Shown here piece after piece: positions 45,183-54,951 of a DNA stretch of 64,000 bases; the stretch's first letter is position 1; the number at the start of each line of letters is the position of its first letter. The DNA is taken from the NCBI RefSeq assembly GCF_030486595.1, contig NZ_JAUJZH010000010.1:162168-226167 (forward strand), read 5' to 3'. This DNA is from Variovorax ginsengisoli (GTDB taxonomy: Bacteria > Pseudomonadota > Gammaproteobacteria > Burkholderiales > Burkholderiaceae_C). A model generated the notes under the pieces. That model did no database searches and was not told the origin of the DNA. It saw only the letters and a program-made list of their open reading frames with translations. Both the position numbers and the translations under genes were made by a program.

Positions 45183-46022
45183 TCACAATTTCCCGAGTGC
45201 CTGGACACGCCACGCCAGCCACAGCTTGCGCACCGGCGTCAGGCTCACGCGCTGGTCGAGCACCTTGAAGTCGTCGCGCGCGATCTCCTCGAGCAGCGTG
45301 CGATAGATGCTGGCCATCATCAGTCCGGGCTTCTGGGTCCGCCGGTCGGCCGCGGGCAGCAGCGCCAGGGCCTCGTCATAGGCCCCCAGCGCCCGGCCGG
45401 CCTGGAACTTCATGAGCGCCACGAAGCGCTCGGAATGGACCCGGTTCAGGATCTCGTGGGCCTTGACGTCGAACTGCTGCAGTTCGTTGACCGGCAGGTA
45501 GATGCGGCCACGCAGCGCGTCTTCGCCGACGTCGCGGATGATGTTGGTCAGCTGCAGCGCCAGGCCCAGCTTGTGCGCGTACTCGGTGGTTTGCGAATCG
45601 GTCTGGCCGAAGATGCGTGCCGCGCCTTCGCCCACCACGCCCGCCACCAGGTGGCAATAGCGGCGCAGCGCCGGGAAGTCGAGGTAGCGGGTCTGGTCGA
45701 GGTCCATCTGGCAGCCCTCGATCACCTGCTGCAACTGGCGTTCCTCGATGCCGTAGGCGGCCGCGTGCGGCATCAGGGCCTGCATCACCGGGTGGTGCGG
45801 CTGGCCGGCGAAGGACTGCGCGACCTCGCTGCGCCACCAGGCCAGCTTGGTCGCCGCGACGCCGGGGTCGCTGACTTCGTCGACCACGTCGTCGACCTCG
45901 CGGCAGAAGGCATAGAAAGCCGTGATCGCCGCGCGGCGCGGTTTCGGGAGAAACAGGAAAGCGTAGTAAAAGCTGCTGCCCGACGCAGCGGCCTTGTCCT
46001 GGACGTACTGCTCGGGGGTCAT
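45183..46022 (-). CDS. hpnD: Presqualene diphosphate synthase HpnD
   Basis: HpnD joins two farnesyl diphosphates head to head into presqualene diphosphate. The 279-residue all-helical protein has both aspartate-rich motifs: CREVDDVVDEVSD (about residues 41-53) and TNIIRDVGEDALRGRIYLP, plus YYAFLFLPKPRRAAI at the N-terminus. It lies between hpnC and hpnE in the usual C-D-E order, 13 bases after hpnC. The farnesyl diphosphate supply genes are not in the window. Confidence 0.93.
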   Translation of the reverse strand: MTPEQYVQDKAAASGSSFYYAFLFLPKPRRAAITAFYAFCREVDDVVDEVSDPGVAATKLAWWRSEVAQSFAGQPHHPVMQALMPHAAAYGIEERQLQQVIEGCQMDLDQTRYLDFPALRRYCHLVAGVVGEGAARIFGQTDSQTTEYAHKLGLALQLTNIIRDVGEDALRGRIYLPVNELQQFDVKAHEILNRVHSERFVALMKFQAGRALGAYDEALALLPAADRRTQKPGLMMASIYRTLLEEIARDDFKVLDQRVSLTPVRKLWLAWRVQALGKL

Positions 46023-46035
46023 CTTGCGGGACTCT

Positions 46036-46932
46036 TCATGCGGCCGATTGTCTCCGCATCCGCAAGGCCCGCCAGGCCAGCAGCGCCGCATCGCCGCGCC
46101 CGAGGGTCGGCCGGGCCGAGAAGGTGTCGCAGCCCTGGGCCTCGATCTTGTCGAGGATCCGGCTGCCGCCCTGGACCACGAAGCGCAGTTCCCAGCCGGC
46201 GCGCCCGGGCAGCCGGTGCACCAGCGGTGCGCCTTCCTGCATCAGCCCGCGGGCCCACGCCACTTCGCTCGCCACCAGCGCAATGGCGGCGGACGGCGGC
46301 GCGGTGGTCGCCAGCGGCGCGAAGCGGTCGAAATCGCCTTCGGCGAGGCCATGTACGCGACAGTCCTCGCGCGGCAGGTAGCGGCGCCCGCGCGGCAGGT
46401 CGACGCTCAGGTCCTGCCAGAAGTTGATCAGCTGCAGCGCGCTGCAGACGGCGTCGCTCTGCGCCAGCGAGCGCGCGTCGGTGACGCCGTACAGGTGCAG
46501 CAGCAGGCGCCCGATCGGGTTGGCCGAGCGCCGGCAGTAGTCCAGCAACTCGGCACGGTCGGCATAGCCGGCGCGATCGCGGGTTTTCTCGATGTCCTGC
46601 ACGAAGGCCGACAGCAGGTCCGCCAACAGCTTCTCGGGCAGCGCGAATTCGCGCATCGCGAAGGCCAGCGGCCCGAATACCTCGGGCCAACGGCTGGCGG
46701 GCGCCGCACCTCCCGCGGCGGCGGCGAGGTCGGCACGGAAGTCGCGCAGGGCCTCCAGCCGTTCGGCCGGACCGGCATCGCCTTCGTCGGCGATGTCGTC
46801 CGCGGTGCGGGCGAAGGCGTAGATGGCCGCGATCGGCGGGCGAAGCCGGGGCGGGCACAGCCAGGAGGCGACGGGGAAGTTCTCGTAGTGCGTGGGCGCG
46901 GCTGCGAGCGGGGGAGGGGAGAGGGATGACAC
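46036..46932 (-). CDS. hpnC: Hydroxysqualene synthase HpnC
   Basis: HpnC converts presqualene diphosphate to hydroxysqualene. The protein of about 298 residues has HYENFPVASWLCPPRLRPP near the N-terminus and aspartate motifs ARTADDIADEGD and NFWQDLSVDLPRGRRYLP, with substitutions against HpnD that fit the HpnC branch. The start is GTG at 46932 (MSSLSPPPL); no ATG lies near the conserved N-terminus. It is first in hpnCDE and divergent from kup, with about 50 bases between them. Confidence 0.92.
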   Translation of the reverse strand: MSSLSPPPLAAAPTHYENFPVASWLCPPRLRPPIAAIYAFARTADDIADEGDAGPAERLEALRDFRADLAAAAGGAAPASRWPEVFGPLAFAMREFALPEKLLADLLSAFVQDIEKTRDRAGYADRAELLDYCRRSANPIGRLLLHLYGVTDARSLAQSDAVCSALQLINFWQDLSVDLPRGRRYLPREDCRVHGLAEGDFDRFAPLATTAPPSAAIALVASEVAWARGLMQEGAPLVHRLPGRAGWELRFVVQGGSRILDKIEAQGCDTFSARPTLGRGDAALLAWRALRMRRQSAA

Positions 46933-46983
46933 GCAGCAGATTGTCCCGCACGCTACGATCGGAGCCGCCACGGACCACCCACC

Positions 46984-48897
46984 ATGCCCACCTCGACGCC
47001 GCAGACGAATCTCTCCCACTCTGCGCTGCATCGGCCGCGGCTGCCGCTCGTCATGGTCGCCGCGCTCGGCGTGGTCTTCGGCGACATCGGGACCTCGCCG
47101 CTCTATGCCTTCAAGGAGACGCTGAACCCGGAACACGGCGTGCCGTTCACGCCCGACTCGGTCCTCGGGCTCCTGTCGCTGATCTTCTGGGGGCTGATGT
47201 TTGTCGTGACGCTGAAGTACGTGGTGTTCGTGCTGCGAGCCGACCACGACGGCGAAGGCGGCATCCTGGCGCTGCAGGCGCTGGCCGCGGGCGCGGTGTC
47301 GAAGCCGCCGGCCGGACGCTGGCTCGTTCAGGGCGTTGGCTGGCTGGGCCTGGTGGGTGCCGCCACCTTCTATGGCGACAGCCTGATCACGCCCGCCATC
47401 TCGGTCCTGTCGGCGGTCGAGGGCCTCGAAGTCGAAGCGCCGGGGCTGCAGCCCTTCGTGATCCCGATCACGGTCTCGATCCTGATCGCCTTCTTCGCGG
47501 TCCAGCGCAAGGGCACCGGGGTGGTCGGCAACATCTTCGGGCCGGTGATGCTGCTGTGGTTCGTCCTGATCGGGCTGTCGGGCCTGTGGCAGGTGCTGCA
47601 GCAGCCGCAGGTGCTGGCGGCGCTCGACCCGCGGCACGCGATCGGCTTCCTGCTGCACCACCGGGCCCAGTCGCTGGCGGTGCTGGGCGCGGTGTTCCTG
47701 GCCTTTACCGGCGGCGAGGCGCTCTATGCCGACATGGGGCATTTCGGCGCCCGGCCGATCCGGCTGGCCTGGCTTTTCATCGCCTTGCCCGCGCTGGCCC
47801 TGAACTATTTCGGCCAGGGTGCGCTGGTGCTGGGCAATCCGGCCGCCATCGACAACCCGTTCTTCCGCCTCTTCCCGTCCTGGGGCGTGCTGCCGATGGT
47901 GGTGCTGGCCGCCATGGCCACCGTGATCGCCTCGCAGGCGGTGATTTCCGGCGCCTTCTCGATCACGGCGCAGGCCATGCGCATGGGCTACCTGCCGCGC
48001 ATGCAGGTCGTCCAGACCAGCGGGCACTCCATCGGTCAGATCTACGTGCCGACCATCAACTGGCTGCTGATGGTGGGCGTGCTGCTGCTGGTGATCGGCT
48101 TTCGCAGTTCGAGCGCGCTGTCGGCCGCCTACGGGATCGCGGTGTCGATCACGATGGTCACGACCACGCTGCTGACCGGGGTGGTGGCCTGGCGCCTGTG
48201 GCGCTGGAACCGGGTGGCGGTGCTGGCCGGGGTGCTGCTTTTCGCCCTGGTCGACGTCACCTTCGTGACCGCCAACAGTTTGAAGGTCCTGCAGGGCGGC
48301 TGGCTCACGCTGGCCGTGGCGGTGGGGGTGATGCTGCTGTTCACGACCTGGGGCAAGGGCCGCCGGCTCGGGCTGGCCGCGGCCGAGGCCGAGCGGCTGC
48401 CGCTCGAACCCTTCGTCCGCTCGCTGGAGGCCCACATGCCGCACCGGGTCCGCGGCACGGCGGTGTTCCTCAATGCCGATGCCGATTCGGTCCCGCACGC
48501 GTTGCTGCACAACCTCAAGCACAACCAGGTGCTGCACGAACAGGCGATCGTGCTGCGGGTGCTGCCCTGCAACACGCCGCGGGTCGACGCCCGCGAGCGG
48601 ATCGAGGCCGCGTCGCTCGGCAGCGGCGTCTGGGTGGTCACCGCCCGCCACGGCTACATGGAACGCCCCGACGTGCCTGAGTTCATCCGCATCCTGGCCT
48701 ACCAGAAGGGCCTGGCCTGCGATTCGATGACGACCTCGTACTTCGTCTCGCGGGCCTCCGTCGTCGATGCCCACCTGCCGGGCATGAACCCCTTGCGCCG
48801 GGCCCTGTTCCGCTGGCTTCAGCGCAACGCGGGCCGGGCTTCCGACTATTTCGAGCTGCCGGGGAACCGGCTGGTGGAGATGGGGCAGCGGGGATAG
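46984..48897 (+). CDS. kup: Potassium uptake protein Kup
   Basis: A low-affinity proton/potassium symporter of the KUP/HAK family. The 637-residue protein has about 12 helices. It begins with the family motif GVVFGDIGTSPLYAFKETLN, then GGILALQAL, GDSLITPAISVLSAVEG and GGEALYADMGHFG, and ends in a cytoplasmic domain of about 170 residues (VPEFIRILAYQKGLACD). Length is typical (620-640). It is divergent from hpnC. Confidence 0.95.
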   Translation: MPTSTPQTNLSHSALHRPRLPLVMVAALGVVFGDIGTSPLYAFKETLNPEHGVPFTPDSVLGLLSLIFWGLMFVVTLKYVVFVLRADHDGEGGILALQALAAGAVSKPPAGRWLVQGVGWLGLVGAATFYGDSLITPAISVLSAVEGLEVEAPGLQPFVIPITVSILIAFFAVQRKGTGVVGNIFGPVMLLWFVLIGLSGLWQVLQQPQVLAALDPRHAIGFLLHHRAQSLAVLGAVFLAFTGGEALYADMGHFGARPIRLAWLFIALPALALNYFGQGALVLGNPAAIDNPFFRLFPSWGVLPMVVLAAMATVIASQAVISGAFSITAQAMRMGYLPRMQVVQTSGHSIGQIYVPTINWLLMVGVLLLVIGFRSSSALSAAYGIAVSITMVTTTLLTGVVAWRLWRWNRVAVLAGVLLFALVDVTFVTANSLKVLQGGWLTLAVAVGVMLLFTTWGKGRRLGLAAAEAERLPLEPFVRSLEAHMPHRVRGTAVFLNADADSVPHALLHNLKHNQVLHEQAIVLRVLPCNTPRVDARERIEAASLGSGVWVVTARHGYMERPDVPEFIRILAYQKGLACDSMTTSYFVSRASVVDAHLPGMNPLRRALFRWLQRNAGRASDYFELPGNRLVEMGQRG

Positions 48898-48935
48898 CGG
48901 AGGGCCGGCGGGAGGCCAGTCGCCCCCGATTCCGT

Positions 48936-48964
48936 TTGACACCGATTCGCGTTTACCCTAGATT
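48936..48964 (+). promoter_or_regulatory. Sigma70 promoter of the second RND efflux operon
   Basis: A perfect -35 TTGACA (48936-48941) and a -10 TAGATT (48959-48964) are exactly 17 bases apart. Transcription should start near 48971, about 44 bases before the adaptor ATG. Confidence 0.75.
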
Positions 48965-48984
48965 ACTAACCGGCGGGTCATTAA
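48963..48984. promoter_or_regulatory. Palindromic operator overlapping the efflux promoter
   Basis: TTACTAACC-GGCG-GGTCATTAA is an imperfect inverted repeat (seven of nine positions symmetric). It begins inside the -10 box and covers the predicted start site. Its size and position suit a TetR-type repressor, as is usual for RND pumps, but no repressor gene lies next to it. Confidence 0.55.
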
Positions 48985-49014
48985 TGGCCCCATCCGCAAT
49001 CTCAAGGGTGCTCC

Positions 49015-50133
49015 ATGACCGCGTCGACCTCCAACCCATTTCCTGGCCGCGCCTGGCTGTTGCTGGCCGTGCTCGCGCTGGCCGGCTGCTCGCGCCCGCC
49101 GGCGGCCGAGGAACCCTTGCGTGCGGTCAAGGTGGTCCAGGTCGGGACCAGCGCCTACGACACCGAGCCCGAGTTCTCGGCCGAGGTGAAGGCCCGGGTC
49201 GAGTCGCGGCTCGGCTTCCGGGTTGCCGGCAAGATCGCCCGGCGCCAGGCTGAACTGGGCCAGCACGTCCAGGCCGGCCAGGTGCTGGCCCAGCTCGATC
49301 CGCAGGACTTCCGGCTGGCCGCCGAAGGTGCGCGCGCCGCGCATGCCGCGGCCCTGACCAACCGCGACCTCTCGCTGGCCGACCTGAAGCGCTATCGCGA
49401 ACTGCGCGAGCAGAACTTCATCAGCGGTGCCGACCTCGAGCGCCGGGAAAGCACCTACAAGGCCGCCCAGGCGCAGCTCGAGCAGGCGCAGGCGCAGCTG
49501 TCGGCGCAGGGCAACCAGACCAGCTATACCTCGCTGGTGGCCGACGTGCCCGGCATCGTGACGGCGATCGAAGCCGAGCCCGGCCAGGTGGTCGCTGCCG
49601 GCGCGCCGGTGGTGCGGATCGCCCAGGACGGCGCCCGCGACGTGGTCTTCGCGGTGCCCGAAGACCGCGCGGCCCTGGTCAAGCCGGGCTCGCCGGTCGC
49701 GGTGCGCGGCTGGTCCGGCGGCGGCGAACTCGAGGGCAAGGTGCGCGAGGTCGCGGCCAGCGCCGATGCCGTCACCCGCACCTATTCGGTCAAGGTGGCG
49801 ATCGATGCCGCCACGGCGCCGGCGCTGGGCGCCACTGTCTACGCGCGGCCCAAGGCCCTGTCGCACAACGGCACGCCGGTGCTCAAGCTGCCGACCAGCG
49901 CCCTGCGCCAGGAGGGCAGCGGCAGCGCCGTCTGGGTGCTCGATCCGGCCAGCCTGACGGTGCGCTCGCAGCCGGTGCAGGTGGCGACCGCCGACGGCAA
50001 CGAGGCGGTCATCGCCTCCGGCCTCATGCCCGGCATGCTGGTGGTGGCGGCCGGCGTGCACGTGCTGTCGCCGGGGCAGAAAGTGTCGATCTACCGCGAC
50101 AAGTCCGCGGCGGCGCCGGTGGCGGTGCGCTGA
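49015..50133 (+). CDS. RND efflux periplasmic adaptor lipoprotein
   Basis: A 372-residue membrane fusion protein with a lipobox (LLLAVLALAGCSRPP; lipidated Cys about residue 24), a barrel-sandwich domain (SRLGFRVAGKIARRQAELGQ, GQVLAQLDPQDFRL) and a helical hairpin rich in Ala/Gln (AAQAQLEQAQAQL). A beta-barrel and membrane-proximal domain follow. It couples the permease to an outer-membrane channel that must be encoded elsewhere, since no OMF gene follows. It starts 44 bases after a well-formed promoter. Confidence 0.92.
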   Translation: MTASTSNPFPGRAWLLLAVLALAGCSRPPAAEEPLRAVKVVQVGTSAYDTEPEFSAEVKARVESRLGFRVAGKIARRQAELGQHVQAGQVLAQLDPQDFRLAAEGARAAHAAALTNRDLSLADLKRYRELREQNFISGADLERRESTYKAAQAQLEQAQAQLSAQGNQTSYTSLVADVPGIVTAIEAEPGQVVAAGAPVVRIAQDGARDVVFAVPEDRAALVKPGSPVAVRGWSGGGELEGKVREVAASADAVTRTYSVKVAIDAATAPALGATVYARPKALSHNGTPVLKLPTSALRQEGSGSAVWVLDPASLTVRSQPVQVATADGNEAVIASGLMPGMLVVAAGVHVLSPGQKVSIYRDKSAAAPVAVR

Positions 50134-50143
50134 GGACATCGCG

Positions 50144-53100
50144 ATGAGCGCGCAGCAGAACGCCGACGCCGGCAAGGCCGGATTCAACCTTTCGAAATGG
50201 GCCCTCGAGCACGCGGCTCTCACCCGCTACCTGATGCTGGTGCTGATGCTGCTGGGCTTCGCGTCCTATTTCCAGCTCGGCCAGGACGAAGACCCGCCAT
50301 TCACCTTCCGGGCGATGGTGGTGCGCACCTACTGGCCCGGCGCCACCGCGCAGCAGGTCGCCGAGCAGGTCACCGACAAGCTCGAACGCACGCTGCAGGA
50401 GGCGCCGTACGCCGACAAGATCCGCAGCTATTCCAAGCCTGGCGAGTCGCAGATCATCTTCGAGATCAAGGATTCGTCGAAGGCCGGCGACGTCGCCAAC
50501 GTCTGGTACACGGTGCGCAAGAAGATTTCCGACATGCGCCAGACGCTGCCCGCGGGCGTCCAGGGCCCGTTCTTCAACGACGACTTCGGCGATGTGTACG
50601 GCGTGATCTACGCGCTCGAGAGCGACGGCTTCAGCTACGCCGAACTCAAGACCTTCGCGGACGACGTGCGCCAGCGGCTGCTGCGGGTCAAGGACGTGGC
50701 CAAGGTCGAGCAGTTCGGCGTCCAGGACGAGAAGATCTTCATCGAGGTCTCGCAGAAGCGCATTGCCCAGCTGGGCCTGGATTTCAATGCGGTGCTGGCC
50801 CAGATCGGGTCGCAGAACGCGGTCGAGAGCGCCGGCACGATCCAGGCGCCGCAGGACGTGGTGCAGGTCCGGGTGGCGGGCCAGTTCATCAGCGTCGACC
50901 AGCTGCGCGCCATGCCGATCCGCGGCAGCTCCGGCAACCACCTGCGGCTCGGCGACATCGCCGAGATCCGCCGCGGCTACATCGACCCGCCGGCGATCAA
51001 GGTGCGCCACGAGGGCCGCGAGGTGATCGCGCTCGGCGTCTCGATGGCCAAGGGCGGCGACATCATCGCGCTCGGCAAGGCGCTGCGCGGCGCCACCACG
51101 GAGATCGACAAGCGGCTGCCGCTGGGCGTCAAGCTGGTGCAGGTGCAGGACCAGCCGGTGTCGGTGTCGCGCTCGGTCAACGAATTCGTGCACGTGCTGA
51201 TCGAGGCGGTGGCGATCGTGCTGGCGGTGAGCTTCGTCGCCCTCGGCCTGCACAAGGGCGGGCGCTTCGGCTGGTATATCGACATCCGGCCCGGGCTGGT
51301 GGTCGCGATCACGATCCCGCTGGTGCTGGCCGTCACCTTCCTGGCAATGAACTACTTCGGCATCGGGCTGCACAAGATATCGCTGGGCTCGCTGATCATC
51401 GCGCTCGGCCTCTTGGTCGACGACGCGATCATCGCGGTCGAGATGATGGTGCGCAAGATGGAGGAGGGCTACGACAAGGTCCGCGCCGCCACCTTCGCCT
51501 ACGACGTCACGGCCAAGCCGATGCTGACCGGCACGCTGATCACCGCGGCCGGCTTCCTGCCTATCGGGCTGGCGAAATCGGTCACCGGCGAATACACCTT
51601 CGCGATCTTCGCGGTCACCGTGATCGCGCTGGTCCTGAGCTGGTTCGTCTCGGTGTATTTCGTGCCCTACCTGGGCACCTTGCTGCTCAAGGTCAAGCCG
51701 CACGACCCCGACGCGCCGCCGCACGAGCTGTTCGACACGCCGTTCTACAACGCCTTCCGCAAGTCGGTGAACTGGTGCGTCGAGCACCGCTGGCTCACCA
51801 TCGGCGCCACCGTGCTCGTGTTCGCGTTGGGCATCGTCGGCATGGGCAAGGTCCAGCAGCAGTTCTTCCCCGATTCCAGCCGGCCCGAGATCCTGGTCGA
51901 GCTCTGGTTCCCCGAGGGCACGTCGTTCGCCGCCAACGAGGAAGTGGTCAAGCGGGTCGAGCAGCGGATGAAGGAAGAGGAGGGCGTCGACACCGTCACC
52001 AGCTGGATCGGCTCGGGCGTGCCGCGCTTCTACCTGCCGCTCGACCAGGTGTTCCAGCAGACCAACGTGTCGCAGTTGCTGCTGTTGTCCAAGGACCTGC
52101 ATTGGCGCGAGAAGCTGCGGCTCAGGCTGCCGGCGGTGCTGGCGCAGGAATTCCCCGAGGCCCGAGGCCGCGTCAAGCTGCTGCCCAACGGCCCGCCGGT
52201 GCCCTACCCGGTGCAGTTCCGCGTCGTCGGCGCCGACCCGGCCCAGCTGCGGGTGCGGGCCGACGAGGTCAAGGCCGTGATGCGCGAGAACGCCCACATG
52301 CGCGGCGTCAACGACAACTGGAACGAATCGGTCAAGGTGATCCGCCTCGAGGTCGACCAGGACAAGGCGCGCGCGCTCGGCGTCACCAGCCAGGCGATCG
52401 CGCAGGCGTCGCGCACCATGTTCAGCGGCACCACGGTCGGCCAGTTTCGCGAGAACGACCTGCTGATCGACATCGTGCTGCGCCAGTCGCCGGACGAGCG
52501 CGAGGCGATCTCGGACATCGGCAATGCCTACCTGCCGACCAGCTCGGGCCGCTCGATCCCGCTGACCCAGATCGCCAAGCCGGTGTTCAGCTGGGAGCCG
52601 GGCGTGATGTGGCGCTGGAACCGCGACTACGCGATCACCGTCCAGGGTGACATCGTCGAAGGCATGCAGGGCGCGACCGTCACCAACGAACTGCTGCCCC
52701 AGCTGCGCGCGCTCGAGGCGAAATGGGCCGCCGACGGCCAGGGCGCCTACCGCATCGACGTCGCGGGCGCGGTCGAGGAGAGCAGCAAGGGCTCGGCCTC
52801 GATCGTCGCCGGCGTGCCGATCATGCTGTTCCTGGTGTTCACCCTGCTGATGCTGCAGCTGCACAGCTTCAGCCGCTCGCTGCTGGTGTTCATCACCGGG
52901 CCGCTCGGCATCGTCGGCGTGGCCGGCGCGCTGCTGGCCCTGAACCGGCCCTTCGGCTTCGTGGCGCTGCTGGGCGTGATCGCGCTGATGGGCATGATCC
53001 AGCGCAATGCGGTGATCCTGATCGACCAGATCGAGAGCGACCGCGCCGCCGGCGTGCCGGCCTGGGACGCGATCGTCGAATCGGCGGTGCGGCGGCTGCG

Positions 53101-53311
53101 GCCGATCGTGCTGACCGCCGCGGCGGCGGTGCTGGCCATGATCCCGCTGTCGCGCAGCGTGTTCTGGGGCCCGATGGCGGTCGCGATCATGGGCGGCCTG
53201 ATCGTCGCCACCGTGCTGACCCTGCTGGCGTTGCCGGCGATGTACGCAGCCTGCTTCCGCGTCAAGCGCGAGACGCCGGTGGCGTCAGGAATCGCTCCGG
53301 TTAGCGTTTAA
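50144..53311 (+). CDS. RND efflux permease (HAE1 family)
   Basis: A 1055-residue pump with an N-terminal cytoplasmic extension (about 20 residues), then ALTRYLMLVLMLLGFASYFQ-type TM1. It has DEDPPFTFRAMVV, the TM4 acidic pair in LGLLVDDAIIAVEMM, QQQFFPDSSRPE at the second porter loop, and GVIALMGMIQRNAVILIDQ in TM11. Sequence character (DEDPPFTFR, the long loop) is closer to TriC/VexF-like pumps than to AcrB. It starts ten bases after the adaptor gene, whose stop it follows directly. No OMF gene is present in this operon. Confidence 0.93.
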   Translation: MSAQQNADAGKAGFNLSKWALEHAALTRYLMLVLMLLGFASYFQLGQDEDPPFTFRAMVVRTYWPGATAQQVAEQVTDKLERTLQEAPYADKIRSYSKPGESQIIFEIKDSSKAGDVANVWYTVRKKISDMRQTLPAGVQGPFFNDDFGDVYGVIYALESDGFSYAELKTFADDVRQRLLRVKDVAKVEQFGVQDEKIFIEVSQKRIAQLGLDFNAVLAQIGSQNAVESAGTIQAPQDVVQVRVAGQFISVDQLRAMPIRGSSGNHLRLGDIAEIRRGYIDPPAIKVRHEGREVIALGVSMAKGGDIIALGKALRGATTEIDKRLPLGVKLVQVQDQPVSVSRSVNEFVHVLIEAVAIVLAVSFVALGLHKGGRFGWYIDIRPGLVVAITIPLVLAVTFLAMNYFGIGLHKISLGSLIIALGLLVDDAIIAVEMMVRKMEEGYDKVRAATFAYDVTAKPMLTGTLITAAGFLPIGLAKSVTGEYTFAIFAVTVIALVLSWFVSVYFVPYLGTLLLKVKPHDPDAPPHELFDTPFYNAFRKSVNWCVEHRWLTIGATVLVFALGIVGMGKVQQQFFPDSSRPEILVELWFPEGTSFAANEEVVKRVEQRMKEEEGVDTVTSWIGSGVPRFYLPLDQVFQQTNVSQLLLLSKDLHWREKLRLRLPAVLAQEFPEARGRVKLLPNGPPVPYPVQFRVVGADPAQLRVRADEVKAVMRENAHMRGVNDNWNESVKVIRLEVDQDKARALGVTSQAIAQASRTMFSGTTVGQFRENDLLIDIVLRQSPDEREAISDIGNAYLPTSSGRSIPLTQIAKPVFSWEPGVMWRWNRDYAITVQGDIVEGMQGATVTNELLPQLRALEAKWAADGQGAYRIDVAGAVEESSKGSASIVAGVPIMLFLVFTLLMLQLHSFSRSLLVFITGPLGIVGVAGALLALNRPFGFVALLGVIALMGMIQRNAVILIDQIESDRAAGVPAWDAIVESAVRRLRPIVLTAAAAVLAMIPLSRSVFWGPMAVAIMGGLIVATVLTLLALPAMYAACFRVKRETPVASGIAPVSV

Positions 53312-53333
53312 AATACGCGGTTGACCGATTTCA

Positions 53334-53360
53334 GGCGGGTGGCGCGCAAGCCCACCCGCC
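53334..53360 (+). terminator. GC-rich hairpin after the RND permease gene
   Basis: GGCGGGTGG and CCACCCGCC form a perfect nine-base-pair stem with a nine-base loop, 22 bases after the stop. Only a weak T-stretch follows, so termination may be partial or Rho-assisted. Confidence 0.5.
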
Positions 53361-53428
53361 GCCATTTACCGGAAGCGCGGCACGTCTGAGCTGAGCCTTT
53401 CTCGGTATTCACCTGAAAAACTGGAATT

Positions 53429-53515
53429 GCGCGGGTGGCGAAATTGGTAGACGCACCAGGTTTAGGTCCTGACGTTCGCAAGAACGTGCCGGTTCGAGTC
53501 CGGCCCCGCGCACCA
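53429..53515 (+). tRNA. tRNA-Leu (TAG)
   Basis: An 87-base class II tRNA: acceptor GCGCGGG/CCCGCGC, anticodon loop TTTAGGT (anticodon TAG), variable arm, T-loop GTTCGAGTC, encoded CCA. The outermost anticodon-stem pair is C-A. It reads CUA and, by wobble, other CUN codons. Confidence 0.96.
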
Positions 53516-53546
53516 GCAAAAAAGACCCCTCAAAAGGAAGACTGAA

Positions 53547-54860
53547 ATGACCGTGAACGTTGAAACCCTCGAGAAGCTCGAACGCAAGATCACGCTGACC
53601 TTGCCGGTCGGCACCATCCAGTCCGAGGTCGATTCGCGCCTCAAGAAGCTGGCCCGCACCGTCAAGATGGACGGTTTCCGTCCCGGCAAGGTTCCGATGA
53701 ACGTCGTCGCCCAGCGTTACGGCTATTCGGTCCACTACGAAGTCATGAACGACAAGGTCGGCGAGGCCTTCTCGCAGGCCGCCAACGAAGCCAAGCTGCG
53801 CGTCGCCGGCCAGCCGCGCATCACCGAGAAGGAAGAGTCGCCCGAAGGCCAACTCGCCTTCGACGCGGTGTTCGAAGTCTTCCCCGACGTCAAGATCAAC
53901 GACCTGTCGGGCGCCGAAGTCGAGAAACTCGACGCCGAAGTGGGCGACGAAGCGATCGACAAGACCCTCGACATCCTGCGCAAGCAGCGCCGCACCTTCG
54001 CCCAGCGCGCGCAGGACGCCACGGTGGCCGATGGCGACCGCGTGACGGTCGACTTCGAAGGCAAGATCGACGGCGAGACCTTCCAGGGCGGCAAGGCCGA
54101 GGACTTCCAGTTCATCGTGGGCGAAGGCCAGATGCTGAAGGAATTCGAAGACGCGGTGCGCGGCCTCAAGTCCGGCGACAGCCGCACCTTCCCGCTCTCG
54201 TTCCCGGCCGACTACCACGGCAAGGACGTGGCCGGCAAGCAGGCCGACTTCATGGTCACCGTGAAGAAGATCGAAGCCTCGCACCTGCCCGAAGTCAACG
54301 AACAGCTGGCCAAGTCGCTCGGCATCGCCGACGCCACGGTCGAGGGCCTGCGCGCCGACATCAAGCGCAACCTCGAGCGCGAGGTCAAGTTCCGCCTGCT
54401 GGCGCGCAACAAGAACGCCGTCATGGACGCCCTGATCGCCAACGCCGAACTCGACCTGCCCAACTCCAGCGTGCAGGCCGAAGTCGACCGCATGGTCGAA
54501 GGCGCCCGCGCCGAGCTCAAGCAGCGCGGCATCAAGGACGCCGACAAGGCGCCGATCCCCGACGACGTGTTCCGCCCGCAAGCCGAGCGCCGCGTGCGCC
54601 TGGGCCTGGTGGTGGCCGAACTGGTTCGCGCCAACAACCTCCAGGCCAAGCCCGAGCAGATCAAGGCCCACATCGACGAGCTGGCCGCCAGCTACGAGAA
54701 GCCGGCCGACGTGGTGCGCTGGTACTTCAGCGACAACCGCCGCCTGGCCGAAGTCGAAGCGGTGGTGATCGAGAACAACGTCACGGACTTCGTGCTCGGC
54801 AAGGCCAAGGTCAATGCCAAGTCGGTGTCCTTCGACGAACTGATGGCCCAGCAGGGTTGA
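53547..54860 (+). CDS. tig: Trigger factor
   Basis: Trigger factor binds the ribosome exit site and folds nascent chains. The 437-residue protein has the ribosome-binding signature in the N-terminal domain ([19 protein letters not shown]), a central FKBP-type isomerase domain (about 160-245; [31 protein letters not shown]) and a helical C-terminal chaperone domain. AGGAAG precedes the ATG. It opens the tig-clpP-clpX-lon series and follows tRNA-Leu by 31 bases. Confidence 0.96.
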   Translation: MTVNVETLEKLERKITLTLPVGTIQSEVDSRLKKLARTVKMDGFRPGKVPMNVVAQRYGYSVHYEVMNDKVGEAFSQAANEAKLRVAGQPRITEKEESPEGQLAFDAVFEVFPDVKINDLSGAEVEKLDAEVGDEAIDKTLDILRKQRRTFAQRAQDATVADGDRVTVDFEGKIDGETFQGGKAEDFQFIVGEGQMLKEFEDAVRGLKSGDSRTFPLSFPADYHGKDVAGKQADFMVTVKKIEASHLPEVNEQLAKSLGIADATVEGLRADIKRNLEREVKFRLLARNKNAVMDALIANAELDLPNSSVQAEVDRMVEGARAELKQRGIKDADKAPIPDDVFRPQAERRVRLGLVVAELVRANNLQAKPEQIKAHIDELAASYEKPADVVRWYFSDNRRLAEVEAVVIENNVTDFVLGKAKVNAKSVSFDELMAQQG

Positions 54861-54951
54861 TCCTGCCGGCCACCGCGCCCTGGGGCTTGTGCTTTGCGGC
54901 ACGGGCCCCATGTCGTCTGGGTACCGTATAAAACCCCTCTGGAGAGCACAC

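Noticed and set aside
50024..52864. 946-residue minus-strand frame opposite the second RND permease gene
   Set aside because: His/Asp/Arg-rich shadow frame typical of reversed high-GC coding sequence.
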